This document shows, piece by piece, positions 12,270 to 21,333 of a stretch of 64,000 nt of DNA (positions within the stretch are counted from its first letter, which is position 1; each line of letters starts with the position of its first letter). A model generated the notes under the pieces. It saw nothing but the letters and a program-made list of their open reading frames with translations. It searched no databases and was not told the DNA's origin. The translations under genes were made by a program, and so were the position numbers. This DNA is from Myxococcus stipitatus. GTDB taxonomy: Bacteria; Myxococcota; Myxococcia; Myxococcales; Myxococcaceae. The DNA lies in NCBI RefSeq assembly GCF_038561935.1, contig NZ_CP102770.1:3534001-3598000 (forward strand). The letters are read 5' to 3'.

Positions 12270-14072
12270 TCATGGCTGCAGATGTTCCATGAAGAAGAGC
12301 GCTGTCTTCCGCATGACCTCGCGCGAACTCTCCACGTCATCGACCAGCTCGAACGAGTGATGGCCCTCGGGAAGCTCTTCCAGCGTGAGGGGGACTCCCT
12401 TGGCGCGGGCCTGCTTCACGAAGTCGTCGAGGACGGCATTGAGCCCGGGGGCATCCCGGCCCGCGCGCACCACGAGGAAGGGCGGCGACTGGGGGCCATT
12501 GACGGCCTTCAGCCCCTCGATGGGGAGGCTGCCCGTGGGGACGCCCTCGGCTCCGAGCAGGGGGTACCACGCCACCGCGCAGCGCAACCAGGCGGGGGGC
12601 GCCTTGCGCAGTGCGGGTGCCAGGCCCCACAGCCCGCCCGCGGACATGGCCATCACGCAGAGGTGGTCTCCATCGAGCTTCTCCGTAGCTGCCTGCTTGC
12701 GCACGAAGGTCAGCGCCGCGTCCATCCGCTTCTGGAGCTCGGGGGCCCCGGTGAACCACTTCGTCCGTTCGGCGCCGGTGGCTGGAGAGCCCAGCTCCAC
12801 GAGGACCACCGCGAAGCCTTGCGAGGCGAGCCACCGGGCCTGCCCGGTGAATGCGGGCAGGTCCCTCACGAAGGGCACCAGGTCCGGATGCATCATGCCG
12901 TGCGCCAGGACCACCACGGGCACGGGGCCCAGGAACGTGTTCACGGGCAGGTAGATGTCCAGCTTGTAGTCGCGTCCGCCCGAGCGGGTGTACGTGAGGC
13001 CTCGACGCACCGGGAGCTCCTCCATCCCGGGGATGGTGAGGACGGGGCGCGTCTTGGCCCACTCGGGGAGCGGCGTGTTCGTGGGCCCCGGAAGTGTCGG
13101 AGCGGAAATCATCGGCGGACCGACGGCATGCACCTCCGCGAAGCCCAGGTGGGTGCGCAGCCACTGCGCCCTGTCTCGGCGAGCGGCGTCACTCAGCTCG
13201 TGCCCGCCTTCGTAGAACTTGGCGAGCTTGGGCTGCGTGGCCGCGTCGATGAACGCGGTGACCTGCGCGGTGGTGACCCACGGGTCCGAGCGGCCGTACT
13301 GGAAGAAGAGGGCTCGAGGCGCCGCGTCGCTGACGCCCACCACTCCGTCCACGACAGCCAGCTTCCGGGCATGCGCGGCGAAGTCCTCCTGGGAGAGCTG
13401 GCCCTCGAGCTGCTTCCGGGTCTCGGTCTCCACCTCGAGCACGCTCCGCGAGTAGTCGCCCACGCCATTCATCAGGACGAACGCGCGCAGCCGAGGCTCG
13501 ACGCCCGCGAGGGCCCCGCCCACCATGGCCCCCACGCTGTGGCCGACGTAGCCCAGCCGCTGTGCGTCGACCTCGGGCCGGGACGCGAGCAGGTCCACGC
13601 CGCGCCGCAGCTCCACCATCATCCTCACGAGGGTGTCAGGCAGGGCCGTGCCCTGGAGCGAGGCGCGCCAGGGCTCGGGGCGCACGTGCGGCGCATCCAC
13701 GAGCAGGGACACCACACCCGAGCGCGCCAGGGAGAGGGCCTCGTCGAGGAACTCGTTCTTCGTGCCCTGGCCCCAGTGCTGGAAGGTGACACCCGCGAAG
13801 GGCCCCGCGCCCGGTGGCGTGACGAGGTAGGCCGGGACGCGCCCACCCTTCGGGCTGGCATAGGTCAGCTCCGTCACGGTGAGGTCGCCGCGCTTCTGGT
13901 TGCGGACAATCTTCACGTCCAGCGGCGCCTTCGCGTCGTACTCCGTGATGCGTCGGAGCTCCGCGCGCAGCGTGGGGAGGTCCGGTCTGCCATCCGCCGC
14001 GGAGGTGGGGAGTGCGCAGAGCACGGCCATCAGGGGAATGAGCCAGGGGGCTGGGCGAAGGGTCCGGGTCAT
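12270..14072 (-). CDS. Secreted protein with two alpha/beta-hydrolase domains
   Basis: A 600-residue protein with a Sec signal peptide ('WLIPLMAVLCALPTSAAD') and two tandem alpha/beta-hydrolase domains. The first holds nucleophile elbow 'GHSVGAM' and the second 'AMSAGGLWG'; both have a late His in plausible position ('GGHELS', 'EGHHSFE'), so both may be active. The second domain resembles dienelactone hydrolases and acyl-peptide esterases. The start is ATG 14072; the in-frame extension to 14177 overlaps the upstream gene and lacks a signal peptide at its N-terminus. It lies 25 bp after the beta-helix lipoprotein gene, suggesting co-transcription. Substrate unknown. Confidence 0.75.
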   Translation of the reverse strand: MTRTLRPAPWLIPLMAVLCALPTSAADGRPDLPTLRAELRRITEYDAKAPLDVKIVRNQKRGDLTVTELTYASPKGGRVPAYLVTPPGAGPFAGVTFQHWGQGTKNEFLDEALSLARSGVVSLLVDAPHVRPEPWRASLQGTALPDTLVRMMVELRRGVDLLASRPEVDAQRLGYVGHSVGAMVGGALAGVEPRLRAFVLMNGVGDYSRSVLEVETETRKQLEGQLSQEDFAAHARKLAVVDGVVGVSDAAPRALFFQYGRSDPWVTTAQVTAFIDAATQPKLAKFYEGGHELSDAARRDRAQWLRTHLGFAEVHAVGPPMISAPTLPGPTNTPLPEWAKTRPVLTIPGMEELPVRRGLTYTRSGGRDYKLDIYLPVNTFLGPVPVVVLAHGMMHPDLVPFVRDLPAFTGQARWLASQGFAVVLVELGSPATGAERTKWFTGAPELQKRMDAALTFVRKQAATEKLDGDHLCVMAMSAGGLWGLAPALRKAPPAWLRCAVAWYPLLGAEGVPTGSLPIEGLKAVNGPQSPPFLVVRAGRDAPGLNAVLDDFVKQARAKGVPLTLEELPEGHHSFELVDDVESSREVMRKTALFFMEHLQP

Positions 14073-14097
14073 GGCGTGCCTCGGTTCTCGATGGGGG

Positions 14098-15903
14098 TCA
14101 GGGGCGCGGGCCGTAGGCGGGCAGGGGCGCTCCCACTTCATGGGCGCCAAGGTCGGGCGCGGAGCCGCTGAAGTCATCCGTGATGTTGGGGAGGGCGATG
14201 CCCGCGTTCTCCACGGCCGAGCCCGCTCCAGGCCGCAGGTCGGGCGCGGCGTACAGCGTCATGGGGGCGGACGGATAGGCGACGGTGGAGGCGAACACAC
14301 CGAGGTCCACCTGCACGGCGTGTCTCTCGGTGGTGCTGGAGCGAAGGGCACTCAGGCTCGAGAGCGGGGTTGCACCCCACGTGGCGCCGAAGGTGCCGGA
14401 CGTGGAGCCGAAGCCGTCATGGTCCAGGTCGGCGTTGGCTGTCACCAGGGTGGGAAGGTGGAGCACGCGCCCGGCGGCGTTGCCGCTGCTGTAGCCGCCG
14501 AACGAGCCACCCGGGCCACCGAGGAACAGGTTGTTGCGCGCGTAGAGGTTCGACACGGGAGTGTCCGCGTAGATGCCGAAGCCGTCGCCGTGCTTCACCA
14601 CGGTGTTGTGCAGGAGCACGTCACCGGAGCTGCCCCGGTAGAGTTTGAAGGCGACGTGGACCGCGTTGTAGACGGCGTTGCGGACGAAGTAGGTCGGCCC
14701 GCCGAGTCCCGGCTGGGACGACAAGGCGATGAAGTTGTTGGTGAGGCGATTGCCGAGGATGCGGCAGTTGTGGAAGCAGAAGTCCGCCTCGATGCCATCG
14801 TCCGCGTTGCCGATGAGGTCGTTGCCGACGATGTCGATGCTGTACTGGTCCTTCGCGTCGGAGTCCTCGAGGAGCGAGATGCCATCGCGGAAGCCCGACA
14901 CGCGATTGTTCATGATGACGTGGCCGGGGCCCGTGACACAGATGCCCTCGCCAAGGTTGTTGCCGTTGACGCCGAGCGAGGACTCCGCCCACTGCGTGAC
15001 GCCTGTCACCACGTTGTCCGCGATGTATGCATTCTCCGCGCGGAGGAAGGTGACGACGGCGTCACCGTTGTTGGCCGAAGTGGCGTTGACGGTGGAGCGC
15101 GTCAGCGCGAAGTGATTCGTGCCGTTGAAGCGCAGGCGGCCGTTGATGGTGACCCGGTCGAAGTGGACGTAGCGCTGGTTGAACAGGTTGATGGGGCCGG
15201 TGAGCACGGTGCCCGTGGTGCCGCGCAGGACGATGGGCTTGCCCTCGGTGCCGCTGCGTGACCAGTCGAAGGCGCCATAGGTTCCAGGGCCCAGCTCGAG
15301 GATGTCACCGGGCTGGGCGCTCGCGGCGACGGCGGCGAAGGTGGACGGGGTCACGGCCTTGGTGGGCGCTCCCGCCATGGGCGCGGGCACGGCTCGGGTG
15401 GCGACCGTCTCGGTCCTCGTGGTGCCACCGCCGTCCGGGTCGCGCAGCGTGAGCTCCACCTCGTAGCGTGTCCCGGGCTGGAGACCGAAGATGCTTCCCG
15501 AGTGGCGCCGCCCCCAGCCGAAGCCTTCGTTGTCGCCCTCGGCGATGCGGCGCAGGGGCATGGCCTGCCGCCAGGTGCTCTCGCCCTCGGCGCGATAGCG
15601 GACGGTGACGGAGCTGTTGGCGTTCTCGTCCCCCGTGATGGGCCACTCGACGGTCAGGTGCTGCAACGTCGGAAAGGGAAACTGGACCGCCCCGGCGAAG
15701 ACGGCTCCCGGACAGGCAACGCCCCCATCGCCACAGGTCGCCGGGGGATGCCCGCCGTCTGGACGAGGGGACGCATCGGGTGTGCCCGAGCCATCCGGTG
15801 AGCCTGCATCACCACGGTCTTGATTCGACTCACCTCCGCCACAGGCCACGCAGAGGAGGACGAGCGCGAGCTGACACCCACGAAGGCGAGCGGGACGATT
15901 CAT
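14098..15903 (-). CDS. Lipoprotein with right-handed parallel beta-helix
   Basis: A 601-residue protein with a lipoprotein signal ('LLCVAC' lipobox, Cys near residue 21) and an Asp/Gly/Ser/Pro-rich linker. A fibronectin-III-like domain (about residues 75-165, 'GTRYEVELTLRDPDGG') precedes a parallel beta-helix from about residue 190 to 500, with repeated N-asparagine-ladder turns such as 'NNRVSGF', 'GNDLIGNADDGIE' and 'NRLTNNF'. Such helices bind or cleave polysaccharides (NosD/CASH and pectate-lyase-like folds). It is probably surface- or periplasm-anchored. It is the first gene of a likely two-gene unit with the hydrolase. No catalytic residues could be assigned. Confidence 0.75.
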   Translation of the reverse strand: MNRPARLRGCQLALVLLCVACGGGESNQDRGDAGSPDGSGTPDASPRPDGGHPPATCGDGGVACPGAVFAGAVQFPFPTLQHLTVEWPITGDENANSSVTVRYRAEGESTWRQAMPLRRIAEGDNEGFGWGRRHSGSIFGLQPGTRYEVELTLRDPDGGGTTRTETVATRAVPAPMAGAPTKAVTPSTFAAVAASAQPGDILELGPGTYGAFDWSRSGTEGKPIVLRGTTGTVLTGPINLFNQRYVHFDRVTINGRLRFNGTNHFALTRSTVNATSANNGDAVVTFLRAENAYIADNVVTGVTQWAESSLGVNGNNLGEGICVTGPGHVIMNNRVSGFRDGISLLEDSDAKDQYSIDIVGNDLIGNADDGIEADFCFHNCRILGNRLTNNFIALSSQPGLGGPTYFVRNAVYNAVHVAFKLYRGSSGDVLLHNTVVKHGDGFGIYADTPVSNLYARNNLFLGGPGGSFGGYSSGNAAGRVLHLPTLVTANADLDHDGFGSTSGTFGATWGATPLSSLSALRSSTTERHAVQVDLGVFASTVAYPSAPMTLYAAPDLRPGAGSAVENAGIALPNITDDFSGSAPDLGAHEVGAPLPAYGPRP

Positions 15904-15964
15904 GTTTCCCGAGCTTGCCAGGAGTACGGGCTTGCTGCGAGCACCGCCCCCTCCGTCATCGGCG

Positions 15965-15985
15965 CCGAAGCAGCGGGGGCTTCGG
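15965..15985 (-). terminator. Possible hairpin terminator after the pseudouridine synthase gene
   Basis: A 7-bp perfect stem (15965-15971 with 15979-15985) around a 7-nt loop, just beyond the stop codon of the minus-strand gene. There is no T-tract, so it could equally be a weak or Rho-assisted end. Confidence 0.3.
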
Positions 15986-15995
15986 AGGCGCGCGG

Positions 15996-16808
15996 CTACT
16001 CTTTCGGCTCGGCCGTCGCGGCCCGTCCGTCGTAGCGCAGTCCTTCGCGGACCTCGTCGTCGGTGAGGAGGCGGAACGTGCCCTCGGGAATGCCGAGCAG
16101 CTCCACGCTCCCCACGGCCTCGCGGTGGAGCGCGCGCACGGGGAGCCCCACGGCCCCGAGCATCCGCTTCACCTGGTGATGGCGGCCCTCGGTGAGGGTG
16201 ACTTCGACGGTGTGCTCATCGCGTACGCGCACCTGGGCGGGGCGGGCCGGGCCATCATCGAGCGTCATGCCCTTTCGCAGCGGCTCCACGCGCGCGTCGT
16301 CGGCGGTGCTGAAGACGGTGGCCACGTACCGCTTGGGCAGGTGCGTGTCCGGGGACGTGGCGTGGGCGACGAGCTTGTCGTCGTTGGTGAAGAGCAGGAG
16401 GCCCGTGGAGTCCACGTCGAGCCGCCCCACCGCGTGCCACGTGTAGCCGGCGAGGCTCGCGGGGAGCTGGGGCAGGAGCACCTCGAAGACGGTGCCCGTG
16501 CGGTGCTGGCGCGCGGTGGAGGACAGCACCCCCGCGGGCTTGTGGAAGGCGAGCACTCGCGTGGTCGGAGCGGACAGCTCGATGACCCGGCCATCCACGC
16601 GCACGGTGGCGCCGGGCGGGACGGGCGCGAGGGCCATCTTCGCGACGCGGCCGTTGATGGTGACGCGGCCGGCGTTGATGGCGGCCTCGGCCTCGTCCTG
16701 GGGGAACACGCCGGCTCGGGCGAGCGCGCGCGACAGCCAGTCCGGCTTCTCCTTGCCCTCCCAGCGTTGGTGGCGCGGTGGCTTGGTCTTGTCGGGCTTG
16801 CGTGTCAT
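15996..16808 (-). CDS. RsuA/RluB-family pseudouridine synthase
   Basis: A 270-residue rRNA-modifying enzyme. An N-terminal S4 RNA-binding domain ('WLSRALARAGVFPQDEAEAAI', about residues 24-80) precedes the synthase domain with catalytic-Asp motif 'GRLDVDSTGLLLFTND'. The motif 'EGRHHQVKRM' near the C-terminus is also typical of the RsuA/RluB/RluE/RluF family. It isomerises one or a few uridines in rRNA. The exact position (16S U516 or 23S helices) cannot be assigned without alignment. The gene stands alone on the minus strand, divergent from the protease gene. Confidence 0.88.
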   Translation of the reverse strand: MTRKPDKTKPPRHQRWEGKEKPDWLSRALARAGVFPQDEAEAAINAGRVTINGRVAKMALAPVPPGATVRVDGRVIELSAPTTRVLAFHKPAGVLSSTARQHRTGTVFEVLLPQLPASLAGYTWHAVGRLDVDSTGLLLFTNDDKLVAHATSPDTHLPKRYVATVFSTADDARVEPLRKGMTLDDGPARPAQVRVRDEHTVEVTLTEGRHHQVKRMLGAVGLPVRALHREAVGSVELLGIPEGTFRLLTDDEVREGLRYDGRAATAEPKE

Positions 16809-16932
16809 GGGGCTCCAGAGGGGAGCGGCGTCATATCACTCCCGCTCGCGAGGGGTGGGGCATCTCGGAGCCGACCGTTCACGGATGCGACGCGAGGGCC
16901 CACCGAGTGTCGGGTGCAAGGCGTGGGAGCCC

Positions 16933-16974
16933 TGACACGTCATCCTGGTGCCCCGCGTCCTCGCTGACGTGTCA
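16933..16974. promoter_or_regulatory. Perfect 10-bp inverted repeat, candidate double operator
   Basis: TGACACGTCA (16933-16942) and its exact reverse complement (16965-16974) are separated by 22 bp. Each arm is itself almost palindromic (TGAC-2-GTCA), so this reads as two operator-like sites whose centres are 32 bp apart, about three helical turns. It lies about 90 bp upstream of the serine-protease start, in a 238-257 bp divergent intergenic region, and could control either gene. Confidence 0.55.
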
Positions 16975-17065
16975 ACACCGTGCCGCGAGCAGGGGCTCTC
17001 CCTCGAAGAGGGGTGGCGCGTCACTTGCTATTGCGTCCCGGTGTCACATGAAACAGGAGGGCGCT

Positions 17066-17989
17066 TTGCGCTTCGTGAGTGGAGTGATTGTCGCGGTGGG
17101 GCTGCTGGGCTGTGGTGGCGCGGAACACGAGCTGTCGCGGGTCGACGCGGTGGGCGGCGCGGAACAGGAGATCGTGGGGGGAGTCGAGGCGCGTCCAGGC
17201 AGCCATCCGTGGATCGTCAGCCTGCAACAGGGGCACGGCCATTTCTGTGGGGGCTCACTCATCCGGGCGGGCAATCGTGCCGAGACCGACATCGTTGTCA
17301 CCGCGGCGCACTGCATCGACGACGGATGGACCGGCGTCACGGTGTCCGCGGGAGCCCATGACATGCGCCGCCCCTCCGCAGGTCAGCTCTCGGTCCGAGT
17401 GGCCCAAGCGGTCGCTCACCCGAGATACAATCCGGACACGATGTTGAATGATATCGCCGTCCTCAAGCTCGAACGACCCATCAAGCTCGGGAGTTCGACG
17501 TGTGGCATCAGCTCGGTGCCCATGCGTCCCAACTTGAAGACGCAGGCCGCGACCGCTGGCTCTCAAATCATGACCGTGTGTCTCCCTCAGGCTGGCGAGT
17601 CGGTCCCGGACAACACGATGACCATGGTCGCGGGATGGGGGATGACGGTAGAGGGGGGATACGAGCTCTCTCCCGTCCTGCTGCAGGTGGCTGTTCCCAT
17701 CATCAACTCCCAAGCCCTGGCAGAGATGTACGGGGCGGAGGGCTTCCAAGTCGACTCGGCCGCGATGCTCGGGGCTGGGTATCGCGAAGGGGGCAAGGAT
17801 TCCTGTCAGGGTGACAGCGGCGGGCCACTGGTCGTCAAGAATGGGGAGAAGTACGTGCTCCAGGGCATCTCGAGCTTTGGCATGGGCTGCGCGCGGGAAA
17901 GTCTCCCTGGCGTCTACACGCGAGTCTCCAACTACGTCCCGTGGATCAATCAGCAGGTGCGCATCCTCAGCAGCTTGGCGGGCCTGTGA
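17066..17989 (+). CDS. Trypsin-like serine protease, lipoprotein
   Basis: A chymotrypsin-fold (S1A) protease of about 307 residues. The N-terminus has a short hydrophobic signal ending in lipobox 'LLGC', then mature-enzyme motif 'IVGGVEARPGSHPW'. Catalytic His is in 'VTAAHC', Asp in 'LNDIAVLKL' and Ser in 'GDSGGPL'. Asp six residues before the Ser ('KDSCQGDSGGP') predicts trypsin-like cleavage after Arg/Lys. A propeptide of about 20 residues precedes IVGG, so activation by cleavage is likely. TTG 17066 was chosen because AGGAGG lies five bases upstream; an in-frame ATG at 17048 without a ribosome-binding site is the alternative. Probably secreted for prey or protein degradation. Confidence 0.85.
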   Translation: MRFVSGVIVAVGLLGCGGAEHELSRVDAVGGAEQEIVGGVEARPGSHPWIVSLQQGHGHFCGGSLIRAGNRAETDIVVTAAHCIDDGWTGVTVSAGAHDMRRPSAGQLSVRVAQAVAHPRYNPDTMLNDIAVLKLERPIKLGSSTCGISSVPMRPNLKTQAATAGSQIMTVCLPQAGESVPDNTMTMVAGWGMTVEGGYELSPVLLQVAVPIINSQALAEMYGAEGFQVDSAAMLGAGYREGGKDSCQGDSGGPLVVKNGEKYVLQGISSFGMGCARESLPGVYTRVSNYVPWINQQVRILSSLAGL

Positions 17990-18051
17990 GCGCGGGCCCG
18001 GTCGAGTCCCAGCGGGAAGTGTCCTCGCCGGACCACTGAGACGGGGATGCA

Positions 18052-19098
18052 GTGGCGACGGGCGGCCCCACGGCGCATGCTGCCCATCGCCCCATGACTG
18101 CTCGCGCTGGAACGCCCCCCGTTCGTGACGTGCCCCGGATGCATCCGCTGGATGGCTTCGTCTCCTCGCTGTCCAGCGGCTCCCTGTTTCGAGAGGGCTG
18201 GGGGGATGAGCAGCCCTTCGGTGGGACGCCCCTGACGTCGCTGCTGGCTCCGAGCGTCAGTCCCATCGAGGTGACATGGTCCGCGGAGCAGCCGCTGGGC
18301 CGCCGCCGGTTCCAGGACGGTGTGTTCGCGTCGCCGTGGACCGCGCTGCCCTCCGAGGTCCGCCAGGGGAGGGTGCGCTGGCTCTCCTCGGGGAGAGGTC
18401 CTCGCCGGGATGCATGTGTGGTGCTCGCGGCGTCGAGAGATGAGGGCTATCGCCTCCGGACCTGGCTCTTCGCGCCGCTGGTCGACGAGGGCATGGACCT
18501 CTTCTTCCTGGAGAATCCCTTCTACGGAGCGCGGCGCGCCACGGGGCAGCGAGGGCCTCACATCCGCACGGTGAGCGAGCAGCTCCACATGAACATCGCC
18601 ACCATCGAGGAGGCGCGAGGCCTGGTCGCGCACGCGAGGCGTCAGGGCTATGAGCGTGTCGCGGTGGCGGGCTACAGCATGGGGGGCTACATGGCGGCGC
18701 TGTCGGCCGCGACGATGCCCGAGCCCGTGGGGGTCGCGGCGCTCGCGGCGGGGGCGTCTCCCGCACCTGTCTTCACGAAGGGCGTTCATGGCCGCTCCAT
18801 CGACTTCAAGAAGCTGGGCGGCTCAAAGGATGAAACGGCCGCGAGGGCCCGCCTCGCGACGCTCCTGGACATGGCGAATGCGTGCCTGCTGCCGCCTCCC
18901 ATGAAGCCGGGGGCCGCCATCATCGTCGCGTGTGAGCGGGACGGGTTTGTTCCCATCTCGGAGTCGCGGGCGCTTCACGCGCACTGGGCCGGCAGCGAGC
19001 TGCGGGTCCTGGACGCGGGACACATCTCGGCGATTCTCACGTCGGGCTCGGCGCTTCGAGCCGCGCTCCGGGACGCCGTGCATCGCTCGGGCGAGTGA
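18052..19098 (+). CDS. ABHD18-like alpha/beta hydrolase
   Basis: A 348-residue protein resembling the ABHD18/DUF2048 group of alpha/beta hydrolases. The nucleophile elbow is 'GYSMGGYMAAL' (about residue 205), and 'CERDGFVP' and 'DAGHISAIL' supply likely acid and His residues near the C-terminus. No signal peptide or membrane segment is evident, so it is probably cytoplasmic. The start is uncertain: GTG 18052 opens the frame, while ATGs at 18094 and 18139 are also in frame and none has a strong ribosome-binding site. It follows the protease gene by 62 bp. Substrate unknown. Confidence 0.75.
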   Translation: MATGGPTAHAAHRPMTARAGTPPVRDVPRMHPLDGFVSSLSSGSLFREGWGDEQPFGGTPLTSLLAPSVSPIEVTWSAEQPLGRRRFQDGVFASPWTALPSEVRQGRVRWLSSGRGPRRDACVVLAASRDEGYRLRTWLFAPLVDEGMDLFFLENPFYGARRATGQRGPHIRTVSEQLHMNIATIEEARGLVAHARRQGYERVAVAGYSMGGYMAALSAATMPEPVGVAALAAGASPAPVFTKGVHGRSIDFKKLGGSKDETAARARLATLLDMANACLLPPPMKPGAAIIVACERDGFVPISESRALHAHWAGSELRVLDAGHISAILTSGSALRAALRDAVHRSGE

Positions 19099-19244
19099 CG
19101 CCTTCCCGTACGCCGTCTCGAGGACAGGCCCCGCGCGCGGCATCCCGGACCGAGGTGGTCGCTCCGCCCGGATGTGTCGCGGCGGGCTTTGCGGTCCGCG
19201 GGCCCACTCGCGCAGCCTGCGCCCGTCCGTCCACAGGAGCCCTC

Positions 19245-20237
19245 ATGTCCCGTCTCCTCGCCTGCCTCGTCCTTGTCTCGTTCTCCGCTGCCGCCTCCGA
19301 GCGTGCACCAGTGCCTCGCCGGCCCGTGCACACGTACTCCATCGTCGCCCGGGACCCGGTGACAGGGGACCTGGGCGTCGCCGTGCAGTCCCACTGGTTC
19401 TCCGTGGGCAGCACCGTGCCGTGGGCCGAGGCTGGCGTCGGCGCGGTCGCCACCCAGTCCTTCGTGGACCCGACCTACGGCAAGCTCGGCTTGGACTTCA
19501 TGCGCGCCGGACGCAGTGCCCCGGAGACCCTCAAGGGCCTGCTCGCCGCGGATGTCGCCAGTGACGTGCGTCAGGTCGGCATGGTGGACGCGCAGGGCCG
19601 AGTCGCCGCGCACACCGGCAAGAACAACATCACCGCCGCGGGCCACCTCGTGGGCGAGGGCTTCACCGTCCAGGCGAACATGATGGAGAAGGACACCGTC
19701 TGGCCCGCGATGGCCAAGGCCTACCGCGACGCGAAGGGGGACCTCGCCGAGCGCATGCTCATGGCGCTCGAAGCCGCCGAGGCCCAGGGCGGCGACATCC
19801 GGGGCAAGCAGTCCGCCGCCATCATCGTCGTGTCCGGAAAGGCCACCGGTCGTCCCTGGGCGGACCGCCGCTTCGACCTGCGCGTCGAGGACCACCCCGA
19901 GCCCCTCAAGGAGCTCCGCCGCCTCATCACCCTCCAGCGTGCCTACAACGCGATGAACGAGGGAGACCTCGCCCTCGAGCGCAAGGACACGGACGGCGCC
20001 CTCGCCGCGTACTCCACCGCCGCGAAGCTCGCGCCCGGCAACGCGGAGATGCTCTTCTGGCACGCCATCTCGCTCGTGGGCCTTGGCCGCGTGGATGAAG
20101 CGATGCCCCTGCTGAACAAGGCCTACGCCGCGGACCCGCGCTGGAAGGACCTCGTCACCCGACTGCCCGCCGCGGGCCTCCTCCCCAACGACGCGAAGCT
20201 CCTGGGGCGTCTCACCGGAGCGAAGGCCACGCGGTAG
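19245..20237 (+). CDS. Secreted DUF1028 protein with C-terminal TPR-like region
   Basis: A 330-residue protein with a signal peptide ('LACLVLVSFSAAAS') and a DUF1028 domain (about residues 28-225). The domain starts 'HTYSIVARDPVTGDLGVAVQSHW' in part and has a Ntn-hydrolase-like fold of unknown reaction. The C-terminal ~95 residues form one or two TPR-like helical pairs ('GALAAYSTAAKLAPGNAEMLFWHA'). ATG 19245 has AGGAG seven bases upstream; the longer frame from 19095 has no support. A hairpin follows at 20259-20289. Function is unknown beyond the family. Confidence 0.8.
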   Translation: MSRLLACLVLVSFSAAASERAPVPRRPVHTYSIVARDPVTGDLGVAVQSHWFSVGSTVPWAEAGVGAVATQSFVDPTYGKLGLDFMRAGRSAPETLKGLLAADVASDVRQVGMVDAQGRVAAHTGKNNITAAGHLVGEGFTVQANMMEKDTVWPAMAKAYRDAKGDLAERMLMALEAAEAQGGDIRGKQSAAIIVVSGKATGRPWADRRFDLRVEDHPEPLKELRRLITLQRAYNAMNEGDLALERKDTDGALAAYSTAAKLAPGNAEMLFWHAISLVGLGRVDEAMPLLNKAYAADPRWKDLVTRLPAAGLLPNDAKLLGRLTGAKATR

Positions 20238-20258
20238 CCGAGCAAGGGCGCGGACGCC

Positions 20259-20289
20259 GAGCCCTCCCCCTCGGTGGGGCAGGGGGCTC
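20259..20289 (+). terminator. Possible terminator after the DUF1028 gene
   Basis: The outer stem GAGCCC/GGGCTC plus an inner CCCC/GGGG pairing form a hairpin with a small internal loop, 22 bp after the stop codon. There is no strong T-tract. Confidence 0.4.
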
Positions 20290-20341
20290 GTGCACTTGTG
20301 GGCGCCTCGCGCGATGCAGAGGTTTCCAGGACGAGGTGCCC

Positions 20342-20566
20342 ATGCGTTCTCCCCTGGCCCCGCTGCTCGCGTTGACCCTCCCGCTCCTGGCCCTGGCCCA
20401 GTCGCCGCCGGACATGGCGCTCCCTCGGGAGCCCAGTGCGACGAGCATCTGGTACTGGGTGGCGCTCCTGGTCCTGGCCGCCGCCGTGTTCGCGTGGGTG
20501 GTGGTGCGGCTCAACCAGAAGCGCAGAGGTCCTCCCGGGCCTCCGAGGTCCGCTCGCTCCTACTAG
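20342..20566 (+). CDS. Small membrane protein
   Basis: A 74-residue protein with an N-terminal hydrophobic segment that may be a signal peptide ('APLLALTLPLLALAQ'), a short Pro-rich linker, one transmembrane helix ('WYWVALLVLAAAVFAWVVV') and a basic tail. The ATG at 20342 has GAGG upstream. The family is not recognised. Its stop codon abuts the stop codon of the convergent trmJ gene with no intervening base. Confidence 0.6.
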   Translation: MRSPLAPLLALTLPLLALAQSPPDMALPREPSATSIWYWVALLVLAAAVFAWVVVRLNQKRRGPPGPPRSARSY

Positions 20567-21289
20567 CTAGCCGGGCGGACGATTCTTCCGCAGCGTGTGC
20601 ATCGCGGCCAGCCACAGCCGCGCCTCCTTGCGCGTGAGCCGTGAGCGGCGCAGGGGCGCGAAGAGGTCCCGGAGCCCCGTGCGCCCGGGCTGCTCGTCGA
20701 TGAGGAAGCCTCCCGATGTCAGCACCTCGCCCAGCGTCGACTCCACCTGCGCCAGCTCCGTGTCCGTGGCCGCCACTGGGAGGGGGCCGGGCGGCGGTGC
20801 CTGTTGCTCCAGCGTGGCCACGCGGACCTCATAGGCATACAGCAGCACGGCCTGCGCCAGGTTGATGGAGGGCTGCTCCGGCGCGGTGGGCACCGCGGAC
20901 AGGTCATGACAGCGCTCCACCTCCGCGTTGGTCAGCCCGCTGCGCTCATCCCCGAAGACCACCGCCACGGTGCCCTGGGCCGCGCGTGACACCAGCTCCT
21001 CGCCCACCGCGCGCGGCGGCAACCGACGCTTCCCCTCCACCTTGCGCGAGCTGGTCCCCACCACCCAGACACAGTCGGCGATGGCCTCGTCCAGCGTCGC
21101 CGCCCTGCGGGCTCCCTCCAGGACGTCCTCGGCATGGACCGCCAGCCGGCGCGCGGGCGTCAAATCCTCCACCTCGGGCGTCACCCAGACCCAATCCGAC
21201 AGACCGCAGTTCTTGAGCGCGCGAGCCGCGGCACCCAGGTTCTCCGCGTTGCGCGGACGCATCAGGACAAAACGAACGGGCAGCACCAT
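20567..21289 (-). CDS. trmJ: TrmJ-type tRNA 2'-O-methyltransferase
   Basis: A 240-residue SPOUT (TrmH/SpoU) methyltransferase, which forms a trefoil knot and uses S-adenosylmethionine. The N-terminal 'RFVLMRPRNAENLGAAARALKN' in part and the SAM-site motifs 'VVFGDERSGLTNAE' and 'PSINLAQAVLLYAYE' are those of TrmJ, which 2'-O-methylates nucleotide 32 in the tRNA anticodon loop. The length is typical. An alternative would be another TrmH-family rRNA/tRNA methylase, but the NAENLGAAARA start favours TrmJ. It is transcribed divergently from the macroglobulin gene. Confidence 0.87.
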   Translation of the reverse strand: MVLPVRFVLMRPRNAENLGAAARALKNCGLSDWVWVTPEVEDLTPARRLAVHAEDVLEGARRAATLDEAIADCVWVVGTSSRKVEGKRRLPPRAVGEELVSRAAQGTVAVVFGDERSGLTNAEVERCHDLSAVPTAPEQPSINLAQAVLLYAYEVRVATLEQQAPPPGPLPVAATDTELAQVESTLGEVLTSGGFLIDEQPGRTGLRDLFAPLRRSRLTRKEARLWLAAMHTLRKNRPPG

Positions 21290-21333
21290 GCGCGCGGCAC
21301 CTTACCGCCTTCCGGGCCTGGGGCCCTGCGCCG

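Noticed and set aside
11748-14171. A 2.4-kb plus-strand frame opposite the transhydrogenase and hydrolase genes
   Set aside because: Low-complexity shadow translation; the minus-strand genes have clear active-site motifs.
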